A stretch of DNA of 64,000 bases, from positions 930,001 to 994,000 of the forward strand of contig NZ_NFZS01000004.1 of assembly GCF_003264855.1 (NCBI RefSeq), given 5' to 3'. Each line of letters starts with the position of its first letter. The stretch's first letter is position 1. Source of the DNA: Dyella jiangningensis (lineage in GTDB: Bacteria > Pseudomonadota > Gammaproteobacteria > Xanthomonadales > Rhodanobacteraceae). Shown here one piece after another: positions 1-8,856 of the stretch. The translations under genes were made by a program, and so were the position numbers. The notes under the pieces are model-generated. The model saw nothing but the letters and a program-made list of their open reading frames with translations. It was not told the DNA's origin and searched no databases.

Positions 1-2343
1 GAACACCAGGTTGCGCGCCGTGGCGCCGTCGCCGTCATCCAGCTCGAACACCGCGAACACGGCCTTCGGATCGGCGCCATGCAGCAGCTGGGCATCGGTG
101 AACTTGCCCACGGGCGTGCTGCTCAATGGCGGCATGTTGGTCACATGCTTGTGTTCGTCGATGACCTTGCCGTTGAAGTCCATCAGGCGCACGTTCCAAT
201 GCCCGCTGGTCGACGACACCTGGTCGGAAACCAGCGACACCGAGGTGTTGCCGTCCTGACGCAAGGCCGCGATCAGCAAGGGCGCATAGAAGCGTCGCGC
301 ATGGAACTGCAGCGCCTTCCACCGGCCGAAGTAGTCGATGCTGGACCAGGACGCACCCGGCCACACGTCGTTGATCTGCCAGTACAGCGAACCCATCGAT
401 TGTGGCCGCGATGCCCGCAGGTGCTCGGCGGCGAGCTCGATGCCCTGCGCCTGCATCACCTGGCTCAGGTAGACGAAGGCAGGGAAATCGCGTGGCTCGC
501 CGAAGCTGCGTTCGATGTACAGCAGCAGGCGCTTGTTGCCGTTGCCGTTGTCGTACTTCTGGTGCGCCCGCATGACCGGCGATTCGGCCTGCAGGTCGTC
601 CGGTCCGGCGAACGCGCGGATCGTGCGCATCACCGGGAACGACTGCAGGCCGTACTCCGACTGGAAGCGCGGCGTGACGTTGAGGTACTCCGTCAACGGC
701 TTCGCCTGCCCGGACCAGACGTCCCAGTAGTGCATGTCCCCGTTGTCGGGCACGTTCGCCGGCCCCTCGTAATCGGTGCTGGGCGTACTTGCCCAGTACG
801 GCACGTCGCGGTCGTAGCGCGTCACCACGTCACGCAGCACGTTGCCGAACAGGTTGACCATGCCGGTGACGATGAGGTCACGCTGCTCGCCGGTCAGCGA
901 CTTCTTGAAGGCCTCGCGGTCGGGCCACGATTCCCAGCCGGTCTGCACTTCGTTGTTGCCACACCACAGCACGATGCTGGAATGGTTGCGCAAGCGCTTG
1001 ACCTGCTCGATGGCTTCCTGGCGCGTGTTCTCGACGTACGCCGTGTCGTTCGGCGGGATCGCACCGCCGAACATGAAGTCCTGCCAGATCATGATGCCGA
1101 AGCGATCGGCCAGCTCGTAGAAGCGGTCCGGCAGGTAGTAGCCGCCGCCCCACACGCGCAGCATGTTCATGTTCGCATCGCGCGCCGAGGCCACCACGTC
1201 GTGCATGCGCAGTTCGACATCGCGGCTCGGGAAGCTGTCGAACGGGATCAGGTTGGCGCCCTTGGCGAACACCGGGATGCCGTTGACGACGAACTCGAAG
1301 CTCCGGCCCCAGCGATCCGGCTGCCTGCGCAGCTCCACGCTGCGCAGGCCCACGGCCCGATCGGCGCCATGCAGCACGCCGTCGCCGTCGCGCACGGTGG
1401 CCTTGAACGTATACATGTCCTGCGCACCGTAGCCGGCGGGATACCACAGGCGCGGGTCGGCGATGCGCAGCGGCAGGCTGATCTCGTGCGTGCCGGGATC
1501 CACGATGACCTGGCGCGCATCATGCGCGACGGTTTCGCCGGTCGGACCCAGGACGTCCAGGTTCACCGTCACGCGCTGGCTGGCGTCGGCCTGCACATCA
1601 AGCTTGGCGGCCACGCGCGCGACCTGCGGATCGACCTGGCTCTGCTCGATATGGAAATCATCGACACGAAAGCCATCCCAGCTGTCCAGGTGCACGCCCT
1701 GCCAGATGCCCTCGGTGACGATGCGCGGGCCCCAGTCCCAGCCGTACTGGTAATTGGCCTTGCGGATGTAATTGGCCGTCTGTTTGCCCTTGGGTTCATC
1801 ACCGAAGGCGGAATCGAATTCGCCCGGCAATGCGTAGGGCTGTTTCAGCAGCCACGGCTGCAGGCGCTTGATCGGCGAATAGAGCCGCACTTCCAGCTTG
1901 TTGGAGCCCTTGTGCAGCACGGACTTCACCGGCACGCGCCAGCGGCGGAACATGTTGTCGGCCGCAACCAGCCTGGTGCCGTTCAAGAAGACATCCGCGA
2001 ACGTGTCCAGGCCGTCCAGCACCAGCTCCACATGCGGGCGCGCCAGCGTGGCGGCATCGACGTCGAAGCTGGTGCGGTACTGCCAGTCGGCAAGGCCCAC
2101 CCACTGGACCTGGGCTTCGTCGTCGCGATAGAACGGATCGGCCAGTTGCCGCGCCGCCATCAGGTCGGTCTGCACCGTGCCCGGCACGGTCGCGGGCAAC
2201 CACTTGGCCGCTTCCGGATGCGTGGCCGCCGCCGCGTCGCCCGGCGCCAGGCGGAACTGCCAGTCATGATCGAGCGCAATCGTCGTGAGCGGGGCCGCCC
2301 ATGCCATCGCCGGAAGCAGCGCCGCCAGGCAGATCCCCGCCAT
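1..2343 (-). CDS. Exported beta-mannosidase, GH2 family (C-terminus outside window)
   Basis: Hydrolyses terminal beta-mannosides, probably in the periplasm, releasing mannose for the divergent operon. The 781 residues visible from ATG 2343 begin with a signal-like stretch (MAGICLAALLPAMAWA, then a mature start near AAPLTTIALD). The GH2 sugar-binding domain carries the VPGTVQTDL motif. The catalytic acid/base is seen in WCGNNEVQTGWES (Glu465) and the nucleophile in FQSEYGLQSFP (Glu563), so the active site is complete. The frame stays open to base 1; family members are about 850-900 residues, so roughly 80-110 are missing. An in-frame ATG at 2424 would add 27 residues with an Arg-rich n-region (RLARVRRCGF), which could be the true signal start; neither ATG has a good Shine-Dalgarno. 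It is divergent from the regulator gene, which implies shared control. Confidence 0.93.
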   Translation of the reverse strand, partial: MAGICLAALLPAMAWAAPLTTIALDHDWQFRLAPGDAAAATHPEAAKWLPATVPGTVQTDLMAARQLADPFYRDDEAQVQWVGLADWQYRTSFDVDAATLARPHVELVLDGLDTFADVFLNGTRLVAADNMFRRWRVPVKSVLHKGSNKLEVRLYSPIKRLQPWLLKQPYALPGEFDSAFGDEPKGKQTANYIRKANYQYGWDWGPRIVTEGIWQGVHLDSWDGFRVDDFHIEQSQVDPQVARVAAKLDVQADASQRVTVNLDVLGPTGETVAHDARQVIVDPGTHEISLPLRIADPRLWYPAGYGAQDMYTFKATVRDGDGVLHGADRAVGLRSVELRRQPDRWGRSFEFVVNGIPVFAKGANLIPFDSFPSRDVELRMHDVVASARDANMNMLRVWGGGYYLPDRFYELADRFGIMIWQDFMFGGAIPPNDTAYVENTRQEAIEQVKRLRNHSSIVLWCGNNEVQTGWESWPDREAFKKSLTGEQRDLIVTGMVNLFGNVLRDVVTRYDRDVPYWASTPSTDYEGPANVPDNGDMHYWDVWSGQAKPLTEYLNVTPRFQSEYGLQSFPVMRTIRAFAGPDDLQAESPVMRAHQKYDNGNGNKRLLLYIERSFGEPRDFPAFVYLSQVMQAQGIELAAEHLRASRPQSMGSLYWQINDVWPGASWSSIDYFGRWKALQFHARRFYAPLLIAALRQDGNTSVSLVSDQVSSTSGHWNVRLMDFNGKVIDEHKHVTNMPPLSSTPVGKFTDAQLLHGADPKAVFAVFELDDGDGATARNLVF

Positions 2344-2623
2344 GAAGCCACACCGGCGTACGCGCGCCAGCCGCCTGCACGTCCCTTTGCTGCGTGTCTC
2401 GCCTGCGTGGATCGATACGATCATCTGGGATATCCGTCTGACAGCCGCCATGGCTGCTGGCGCACCGCCAGCAACCGGTTCACTACGCTGTAGAACTCAC
2501 CGACGCCGCGATGTTGCCGACGGCCATCGGCCACGCCTGCGGACGCTGTCCGAAAACGGCAGCGCCGCAGCTTCGCACCGGACGCGCCCAGGCCATGCCG
2601 GGCTCGTCCCGCGACGCCGCAGG

Positions 2624-2670
2624 CGATTTCACACAAATCGTGGTTTCCCCCGATTTAGATCGATTTATAT
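2624..2670. promoter_or_regulatory. Candidate LacI-type operator cluster in divergent promoter region
   Basis: The spacer between the mannosidase and the regulator gene (2344-2780) has no gene. It holds an inverted repeat CGATTT-CACAC-AAATCG at 2624-2640 and two further CGATTT copies at 2651-2656 and 2661-2666, followed by an AT-rich TTATAT at 2665-2670 that could be a -10 element. Clustering of one 6-mer in the only AT-rich part of the spacer fits binding by the adjacent LacI-family protein. This is inferred from position and symmetry; classical LacI-family sites usually have a central CG, which is not present here. Confidence 0.35.
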
Positions 2671-2780
2671 TTCACGGTACCATCCTGCCACGACGCGATG
2701 CATGCCGCATTGCAATATGGCTAAACGACACAGGATTTCGGTTACATTTGGATCGTTCCAACTCACGGAAAGCCGCCAGC

Positions 2781-3833
2781 ATGGCCACGGAAAGCTCCGC
2801 CCCCGTCCACCGCAAGACCACGCTCAGCGACATCGCTGCCGGTTGCGGTGTTTCGCGCGCCACGGTGTCGCTGGTTTTGCGCGGCAGCCCGCTGGTGAAC
2901 AAGCACACGCGCGCACGCGTCGAGGAAGAACTGCGACGCCAGGGCTACGTCTACAACCGTGCCGCAGCGAACCTGCGTCGGCGTACGTCGTCCAGCATCG
3001 CGCTGGTGGTGAACGAACTGGCGAACCCGTTCTTCGCCGAATTCGCCGCCGGTGTGGACGAAACGCTCGGCGAAGCCGGTTTCGTCACCCTGCTCGGCAG
3101 CACCGGCGAATCGACCACGCGCGAACAGGCCGTGCTCGGCTCGCTGATCGAGCATGGCCCGGGCGGCATCATCCTGTCGCCGGCCGAAGGCAGCGAGGCG
3201 CGCAACGTACTCACGGCGATCGGCGCGCATCTGCCGGTGGTGCTGTTCAACCGCGAACTGGGCGGACGCCTGCCGCAGTACGCGCATTGGGATCGCCTGA
3301 TGCTGGACAACCGTCCCGGCACGCGGCAAGCCACGGAACACCTGATCGCGCGCGGCCATCGACGCATCGCCTTCTTCGGCGGCCACGACGACGCCAGCTC
3401 GACGCGCGAACGCCACGCCGGTTACGTCGAGGCGATGCAGGCCGCCGGGCTGAAGATCGAACCGCACTGGCGCGTGCAGACCACGCCTACGCGCATCGAC
3501 GCGGTGCGCGCCACGCCCGCGCTGTTCGAAGGCGGCAGCAAGCCCACCGCCGCCGTCTGCTACAACGATGCGGTCGCGCTCGGCCTGATTCTTGGATTGC
3601 ACCAGCGCGGCCTGCAGGCAGGTCGCGATTTTGCCGTCACCGGCTTCGACGATATCGCCGAAGCCTCCATGAGCGTGCCGCCACTGACCACCTTGTCCAC
3701 CGCGCCGCGCGCGCGCGGACGGCAGGCCGCCGAACTTCTCCTTGCACGCCTGCGTGATCCGCAGGCACCGGCAAGCACCGTTATCGCGCCGGTGGAGCTG
3801 GTCGTGCGCGAAAGCAGCTGTCCCCTTTCCTGA
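2781..3833 (+). CDS. LacI-family transcriptional regulator of the mannoside cluster
   Basis: 350-residue sugar-responsive repressor. The N-terminal DNA-binding helix-turn-helix is clear (TLSDIAAGCGVSRATVSLVL, about residues 14-33), followed by the hinge helix region (YVYNRAAANLRRRTSS) and a periplasmic-binding-protein-like effector domain (SSIALVVNELANPFFAEFAA through FDDIAEASMSVPPLTTL). The start at ATG 2781 gives the usual length; the frame is open further upstream, but that extension does not look like protein of this family. It lies 14 bp before the symporter gene and heads the putative operon; it probably also controls the divergent mannosidase. The effector is not visible from sequence; mannose, a mannoside or a phosphorylated intermediate are the reasonable candidates. 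Confidence 0.92.
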   Translation: MATESSAPVHRKTTLSDIAAGCGVSRATVSLVLRGSPLVNKHTRARVEEELRRQGYVYNRAAANLRRRTSSSIALVVNELANPFFAEFAAGVDETLGEAGFVTLLGSTGESTTREQAVLGSLIEHGPGGIILSPAEGSEARNVLTAIGAHLPVVLFNRELGGRLPQYAHWDRLMLDNRPGTRQATEHLIARGHRRIAFFGGHDDASSTRERHAGYVEAMQAAGLKIEPHWRVQTTPTRIDAVRATPALFEGGSKPTAAVCYNDAVALGLILGLHQRGLQAGRDFAVTGFDDIAEASMSVPPLTTLSTAPRARGRQAAELLLARLRDPQAPASTVIAPVELVVRESSCPLS

Positions 3834-3847
3834 CATCGGAATTTCGC

Positions 3848-5566
3848 ATGGCCCTTGCAGCTCCTTCCGCGCGGTCGACGACAAGCTCCGCGCCCGCTAC
3901 CGGCAGCACGCGCTACACCGATTACCCCATGGCCATGTCGGTGGCCACCACGATCTTCTTCATGTGGGGCTTCCTCACCGTCCTCAACGACATCCTGATT
4001 CCACACCTGAAGTCGGTGTTCGAGTTGAACTACGCACGCGCGATGCTCGTGCAGTTCACCTTCTTCGGCGCGTACTTCCTGATGTCCCTGCCCGCCGGCC
4101 GCCTGGTGGCCGCATTGGGCTACAAGAAAGGCATCGTGGCCGGCCTCGCCATCGCGGCACTCGGCGCCTTCGGCTTCTGGCCGGCAGCGGCGCTGCATTC
4201 GTATGCCGCCTTCCTCGCGGCGCTGTTCGTGCTCGCCACCGGCATCACGGTGCTGCAGGTCGCGGCCAATGCGTACGTGGCGCTGCTCGGTCCCGAGCGC
4301 ACCAGCTCCAGCCGCCTCACGCTGGCACAGGCGATGAATTCGCTGGGCACGACACTCGGCCCATGGTTCGGCGGCCTGCTGATTCTTTCCGCCGTCACCG
4401 TCACCACCCTTCCGGCCGACGTGCGCAAGGCGCCGGAAACCACGCAGCTGGTGCAGGTGCTCAACGATGGCGCGCCGGCGCAGGCGGTCCAAGCCCTGCA
4501 GCAAGCGCCCGCCGATCGCCTGGTGGCCGCGTTGAACGATGCCGCCGCCACCGCGCTCGATCGGCTGCCCGCCGACGCAGTCGCCAACAGCCTCAAGCCG
4601 CTGTCATCGCAACAGCTGTCCAACGTGCTCGACAAGCTGCCGGTGGAATCGCTGCTTGCTACGCTGACGGCGCAGTCACCACAGCAACTCGCCGCGCTGC
4701 CGGTCGATCGCCTCGCCAGTGCGCTGGACAAGCTCACCGCGTCGCGCCTGGACGCCACGCAGACCGAGCAGTTGGCGAAGGTTCGCGCCAGCCTGCTGCC
4801 CGAGACGACGCAGCAGCTGCAGGCGTTCCGTCAGAAGCAGGCGGAACTGGTACAGGTGCCTTACCTCGGTCTCGGCGTGGTGCTGTTGCTGCTGGCCGTG
4901 GGCGTGTGGCTGTTCCGCCTGCCGCCGCTCACCGAGACCACCGAACAGGCCGACACCGCGCATCACACGCTGATGGACGCGCTGCGCCACAGCCACGTGT
5001 TCTATGGCGTGCTGGCGATCTTCTTCTACGTCGGTGCCGAGGTGTCGATCGGCAGCTTCCTGGTGAACTATCTGTCGCTGCCCGAGATCGGCCACATGAG
5101 CGAACAGGACGCCTCGCACTACGTGTCGCTGTACTGGGGCGGCGCGATGGTGGGCCGCCTCGCCGGCTCCGCGCTGCTGGTGTGGATCAACCCGCGCAAG
5201 CTGCTGGCCGTCTTTGCGGCCATCGCCGGCCTGCTGGTGCTGACCACCATGCTCACGCACGGCCAGGCGGCCATGGTGAGCGTGATCGCCATCGGCCTGT
5301 TCAACTCGATCATGTTCCCGACGATCTTCTCGCTGGGCATCGAGCGCATGGGTCCGCTGACCGGCAAGGCGTCGAGCCTGCTGATCATGGCCATCGTCGG
5401 CGGCGCGCTGCTGCCGCTGGCGCAAGGTGTCCTGGCCGACCACCTGGGCATCCAGCACGCCTTCGTGCTGCCGATGCTTTGCTACGGCTACATCGTCTTC
5501 TATGGCCTGCGCGGTTCGCTGATCCGCAACCCGGCCGTTCCCGCCGCCACCGCTGAGAACGCTTGA
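3848..5566 (+). CDS. FHS/GluP-type sugar:H+ symporter with repeat-containing insertion
   Basis: Inner-membrane major facilitator of the fucose/glucose/galactose/mannose symporter type. The N-terminal half is typical (TIFFMWGFLTVLNDILIPHL, then LVQFTFFGAYFLMSLPAGRL). The protein has 572 residues against about 410-440 for the family. The excess is a roughly 140-residue insertion (about residues 190-330) between the N-terminal helices and the VPYLGLGVVLLLLAVGVWLF helix. It contains four consecutive 20-24 residue helical repeats, each starting P-[AV]-[DE] and ending in Leu (221-240, 241-264, 265-284, 285-304). Its TGA overlaps the kinase ATG by one base, so translation is probably coupled. Substrate is inferred from the neighbours to be mannose or a mannoside. 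Confidence 0.9.
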   Translation: MALAAPSARSTTSSAPATGSTRYTDYPMAMSVATTIFFMWGFLTVLNDILIPHLKSVFELNYARAMLVQFTFFGAYFLMSLPAGRLVAALGYKKGIVAGLAIAALGAFGFWPAAALHSYAAFLAALFVLATGITVLQVAANAYVALLGPERTSSSRLTLAQAMNSLGTTLGPWFGGLLILSAVTVTTLPADVRKAPETTQLVQVLNDGAPAQAVQALQQAPADRLVAALNDAAATALDRLPADAVANSLKPLSSQQLSNVLDKLPVESLLATLTAQSPQQLAALPVDRLASALDKLTASRLDATQTEQLAKVRASLLPETTQQLQAFRQKQAELVQVPYLGLGVVLLLLAVGVWLFRLPPLTETTEQADTAHHTLMDALRHSHVFYGVLAIFFYVGAEVSIGSFLVNYLSLPEIGHMSEQDASHYVSLYWGGAMVGRLAGSALLVWINPRKLLAVFAAIAGLLVLTTMLTHGQAAMVSVIAIGLFNSIMFPTIFSLGIERMGPLTGKASSLLIMAIVGGALLPLAQGVLADHLGIQHAFVLPMLCYGYIVFYGLRGSLIRNPAVPAATAENA

Positions 5567-6543
5567 TGTCCCGCTCTATTCTTTGTTTTGGCGAAGCCCT
5601 GATCGATTTCCATAGCGAAGGCAACGACTCCCACGGCTATCCGCGCAGCTTCGTGCCCTTCGCCGGCGGCGCGCCCGCCAATGTCGCAGTCGCGGTCGCA
5701 CGCCTCGGCGGCGCCGCGGCGTTCGCCGGCATGCTTGGAAAAGACGTCTTCGGCGACTTCCTGCTCGACAGCCTGCACAGCGCGGGCGTCGATACCACGG
5801 GCATCGCGCGCACGGACGAAGCGAACACCGCACTCGCCTTCGTGTCGCTGGACGGCCATGGCGAGCGCAGCTTCACCTTCTACCGCCCGCCCTCGGCCGA
5901 CCTGTTGTTCCGGCCGGAGCACTTCCGCGAGGAAAGCCTGCGCAACGCCGCGGTCTTCCACGTGTGCTCCAACAGCATGACCGACCCCGCTCTGGCCGAA
6001 ACCACGCGCGACGGCATGCGCCGTGCGAGCGACGCGGGCGCCTTGGTGAGCTTCGATCTGAACCTGCGCCCGGCCTTGTGGCCGCGCGGCGTCGATCCGC
6101 GTCCGCTGGTGTGGCCCGCGCTGCATCTGGCCGACGTGGTGAAGCTCAGCACCGAAGAACTCGCCTGGCTCGCGGTGGATGGCGAAGACGCCGTGCTCGA
6201 AAAGCTTTGGGAAGGCCGCACGCGTCTGCTGGTGGTCACCGACGGCCCGGGCGCGCTGCGCTGGTTCCATCCCGACGCGGACGGCGAATTGCCGGCCTAT
6301 GCCGTGCGCGCGGTCGACACGACCGCGGCGGGCGATGCCTTCGTGGGCGGCCTGCTGCACGGCCTCGCCTCGCTGGAGACGTCGCAGGACCGCATCGACC
6401 ACCTCGTCACCGAGCTGCCCCGCCTGCACGCCACGCTGCGTTTCGCCGCCGCCTGCGGCGCACTCACCGTGACGCGCCAAGGCTCGTTTACCGCCATGCC
6501 CGACGAAGCCGAAGTGCTGGCCTTCATGGAGAACTACGCATGA
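5566..6543 (+). CDS. PfkB-family carbohydrate kinase, probable fructokinase
   Basis: 325-residue ribokinase-fold sugar kinase, expected to phosphorylate fructose at the 6-position with ATP in the cytoplasm. It starts ILCFGEALIDF and has the first PfkB region FAGGAPANVAVAVARLGG. The second PfkB signature with the catalytic Asp is DTTAAGDAFVGGLLHG (about residues 247-262). ATG 5566 shares a base with the transporter stop; a TTG one codon upstream (5563) is an alternative start. It sits directly before a mannose isomerase gene, so the simplest route is mannose to fructose to fructose-6-phosphate. Other PfkB substrates (2-keto-3-deoxygluconate, for example) cannot be excluded by sequence alone, but the context favours fructose. 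Confidence 0.88.
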   Translation: MSRSILCFGEALIDFHSEGNDSHGYPRSFVPFAGGAPANVAVAVARLGGAAAFAGMLGKDVFGDFLLDSLHSAGVDTTGIARTDEANTALAFVSLDGHGERSFTFYRPPSADLLFRPEHFREESLRNAAVFHVCSNSMTDPALAETTRDGMRRASDAGALVSFDLNLRPALWPRGVDPRPLVWPALHLADVVKLSTEELAWLAVDGEDAVLEKLWEGRTRLLVVTDGPGALRWFHPDADGELPAYAVRAVDTTAAGDAFVGGLLHGLASLETSQDRIDHLVTELPRLHATLRFAAACGALTVTRQGSFTAMPDEAEVLAFMENYA

Positions 6544-7748
6544 CCACGCCCGATTTCCGCAGCGAGGCATTCCTGCGCGAACACATCGCGCAGACGATGG
6601 CGTTCTACCACCCGCACGCGATCGACCCCGAAGGCGGCTTCTTCCACTACTACAAGGACGACGGCACGATCTACGACCGCAGCCATCGCCACCTGGTGAG
6701 CAGCACGCGCTTCGTCTTCAACTATGCGATGGCGCACATCGAGTTCGGCAATCCCGAATACCTCGATGCCGTGCACCACGGCCTGCGCTACCTGCGCGAC
6801 GTGCACCGCAACCCGGCCACCGGCGGCTACGCCTGGACCATCCGCGACGGCAAGCCCGAGGACACCATGTACCACGCCTATGGCGTTGCCTTCGTGCTGC
6901 TCGCCTACTCCACCGCCAAGAAGGCCGGCGTGCACGAGGCCGAGGCGTGGATGGACGAAACCTGGGAACTGCTGGAGAAGCACTACTGGGACGCCGACGC
7001 CGGCCTCTACCGCGACGAGGCCAACGACCAGTGGCAGTTCACCGGCTATCGCGGCCAGAACGCCAACATGCACATGTGCGAGGCCATGCTCGCGGCCTAC
7101 CAGGCCAGCGACGAACCGCGCTACCTCGAACGCGCGCTGCAACTCGCCGACCACATGACGCGTCGCCAGGCCGCCAAGGCCAATGGCCTCGTGTGGGAAC
7201 ACTACGACATCGACTGGAACGTCGACTGGAAGTACAACCTCGACAATCCCAAGCACCTGTTCCGCCCATGGGGCTTCCAGCCCGGCCACCAGACCGAATG
7301 GGCCAAGCTGCTGCTGATCATGGAACCGCTGCTGCTCGAACGCGGCCGCGAGGAAGACTGGCTGGTGCCCACCGCCAAGCACCTGTTCGATACCGCTCTG
7401 GCGCGCGCATGGGACAACGAGTTCGGCGGCATCGCCTACGGCTTCGCGCCGGATGGCAGCGTGTGCGACGACGACAAGTACTTCTGGGTACAGGCCGAAT
7501 CGCTGGCCGCCGCGGCGCTGCTGCATGCACGCACCGGACTGGCCGAGTACGACGCATGGTACGAAAAGCTGTGGGACTATTCGTGGAAGCACTTCGTCGA
7601 CCACACCTACGGCGCGTGGTATCGCATCCTCACCCGCGACAACCGCAAGTACGACGACGAGAAGAGCCCTGCCGGCAAGGTCGACTATCACACCATGGGC
7701 GCGTGTTACGAGGTCATCGCGTTGATTCGGGAGGGTGGCGTACCGTAA
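6540..7748 (+). CDS. AGE-family epimerase/isomerase, probable D-mannose isomerase
   Basis: 402-residue (alpha/alpha)6-barrel protein of the N-acylglucosamine 2-epimerase superfamily. Family landmarks are the N-terminal HPHAIDPEGGFFHYY, the RHLVSSTRFVFNYAMAH helix, GYRGQNANMHMCEAM, the GFQPGHQTEWAKLLL active-site helix and the C-terminal WKHFVDHTYGAWYRIL; these supply the conserved His and Arg residues of mannose isomerases and cellobiose 2-epimerases. ATG 6540 overlaps the kinase stop (ATGA), which implies translational coupling. With an adjacent fructokinase and a divergent beta-mannosidase, interconversion of mannose and fructose is the most economical role; epimerisation of a manno-disaccharide is the alternative. 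It is the last gene of the operon, and extragenic palindromes follow. Confidence 0.9.
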   Translation: MTTPDFRSEAFLREHIAQTMAFYHPHAIDPEGGFFHYYKDDGTIYDRSHRHLVSSTRFVFNYAMAHIEFGNPEYLDAVHHGLRYLRDVHRNPATGGYAWTIRDGKPEDTMYHAYGVAFVLLAYSTAKKAGVHEAEAWMDETWELLEKHYWDADAGLYRDEANDQWQFTGYRGQNANMHMCEAMLAAYQASDEPRYLERALQLADHMTRRQAAKANGLVWEHYDIDWNVDWKYNLDNPKHLFRPWGFQPGHQTEWAKLLLIMEPLLLERGREEDWLVPTAKHLFDTALARAWDNEFGGIAYGFAPDGSVCDDDKYFWVQAESLAAAALLHARTGLAEYDAWYEKLWDYSWKHFVDHTYGAWYRILTRDNRKYDDEKSPAGKVDYHTMGACYEVIALIREGGVP

Positions 7749-7763
7749 CGGTAGCCACCTCAA

Positions 7764-8054
7764 TGTGGGAGCGCACCCTGTGCGCGAGAGCATTTCGCGG
7801 TGGGCTGCGTGTTTATCGCTCTAGCCAAGAGCGACTCGGCGGGGAATCTAAGGACGCCGCCACGTTTTTCTCCCTCTCCCCTTCGGGGCACGCGGAGAGC
7901 GGCCATGGACGGCCGCGGCTTTGAGGAGCGAGGAGGGCGCTGGGGTGAGGGGCGGGTGCCCGCGACAGAGCCACCTACCTCTGTAGGAGCGCACTCAGTG
8001 CGCGACCGCGACGGATCGACAACCTCTGCGGTCGCGCACTGGGTGCGCTCCTAC
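7764..8054. repeat. Extragenic palindromes after the mannoside operon
   Basis: The 430-bp spacer 7749-8178 contains no convincing gene on either strand. It holds one GGGAGCGCACCCTGTGCGCG copy near 7767-7787, a partial copy of the CCCTCTCCCCTTCGGGG repeat near 7870-7890, and a facing pair of the main REP unit at 7983-8007 and 8030-8054 (GTAGGAGCGCACTCAGTGCG against its inverted partner). The pair would fold into a long hairpin and probably protects or terminates the converging transcripts of the isomerase gene and of the secreted-protein gene on the other strand. Confidence 0.8.
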
Positions 8055-8178
8055 GAAGTGAGTGAGACGACGACAGTGAGCGCCATGCCACGCCCCATCG
8101 CCGCGGCCGCGTCGACGCCTTCACCATGGCTGCCAGCGACCAGCCGCGAGGCGCATGGCCTCGCGACCGATGTATTGC

Positions 8179-8802
8179 TCACTTCTTCGCCTTGCCCTTG
8201 GTCACGCTGATCGCCAGTGCTTCCACATAGGTGATGCGCACCATCTGGCCCACCTTCAGCTTGTTCATCTGGGCCTGGCGCTTGGGATCCTTCACCTCGA
8301 TGACACGCGACTTGCCATCCGCGCCGGTGAGCGTCACGGTGTGGTTCTTCATGTCCACCGCGGTCAGCTTGGACGTGACCGAGACGGACTGATCGGCGGT
8401 GCCGCCGGGCGTTGCGCCCTTCTCGGCCGTCTTCATGCCGTTCTGGTATTCCATGCCTGCTTCCGCGCTGTCGGCGGGAAGCAGTTCCAGCGCCACGGCT
8501 CGCTCGTATTTCGCGGTGACCGTATCGCCTGCGTGCAGCTGGTCGAGGTTCTTGATTTCCGGACCGGCCTTGATGGTTTCCTCGTTGCCCTTCGGGCCAC
8601 GCAGCACCACCTGCCGGTTTTCCTGATCCACGCTCACCACCGTCGCATTCAGGGTGGACTCTTCGCGCTTGAGTTCATGCGCCGTGCTGGTGACGCCCGC
8701 CTCTTCGGTGGTCTGCTGCGGCAGGGCGAGCGCGTAGGTCGGGATCGCCATGGCCAGCGCAATCCCCAGGGCCATGCTGCGGAACGGGTACCGTTGGTTC
8801 AT
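8179..8802 (-). CDS. Secreted two-domain protein of unknown function
   Basis: 207-residue exported protein; I do not recognise a named family. ATG 8802 is preceded by a strong AGGAGGTG site and followed by a signal peptide (MNQRYPFRSMALGIALAMAIPTYALA). The mature part contains two similar modules of about 65 residues: one around TLNATVVSVDQENRQVVLRG...LHAGDTVTAKYERAVALELL and one around VTSKLTAVDMKNHTVTLTG...LKVGQMVRITYVEALAISV. The shared pattern (beta-strands, LxxGDxVxxxY, hydrophobic tail) suggests two small OB-like beta-barrels from an internal duplication. The C-terminus is lysine-rich (TKGKAKK). The gene stands alone, with the MscS channel gene upstream on the same strand 54 bp away, so the two may be cotranscribed. 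Confidence 0.8.
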   Translation of the reverse strand: MNQRYPFRSMALGIALAMAIPTYALALPQQTTEEAGVTSTAHELKREESTLNATVVSVDQENRQVVLRGPKGNEETIKAGPEIKNLDQLHAGDTVTAKYERAVALELLPADSAEAGMEYQNGMKTAEKGATPGGTADQSVSVTSKLTAVDMKNHTVTLTGADGKSRVIEVKDPKRQAQMNKLKVGQMVRITYVEALAISVTKGKAKK

Positions 8803-8856
8803 CTCACACCTCCTGCTGGCTGAATCGACTGGTTCGGATACGTGCAGCCGCAACCC

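Noticed and set aside
49-2160. Several short frames over the mannosidase gene
   Set aside because: Alternate-frame shadows with no family features.
79-2493. 804-codon plus-strand frame opposite the mannosidase
   Set aside because: Antisense shadow; the minus strand carries a complete GH2 active site.
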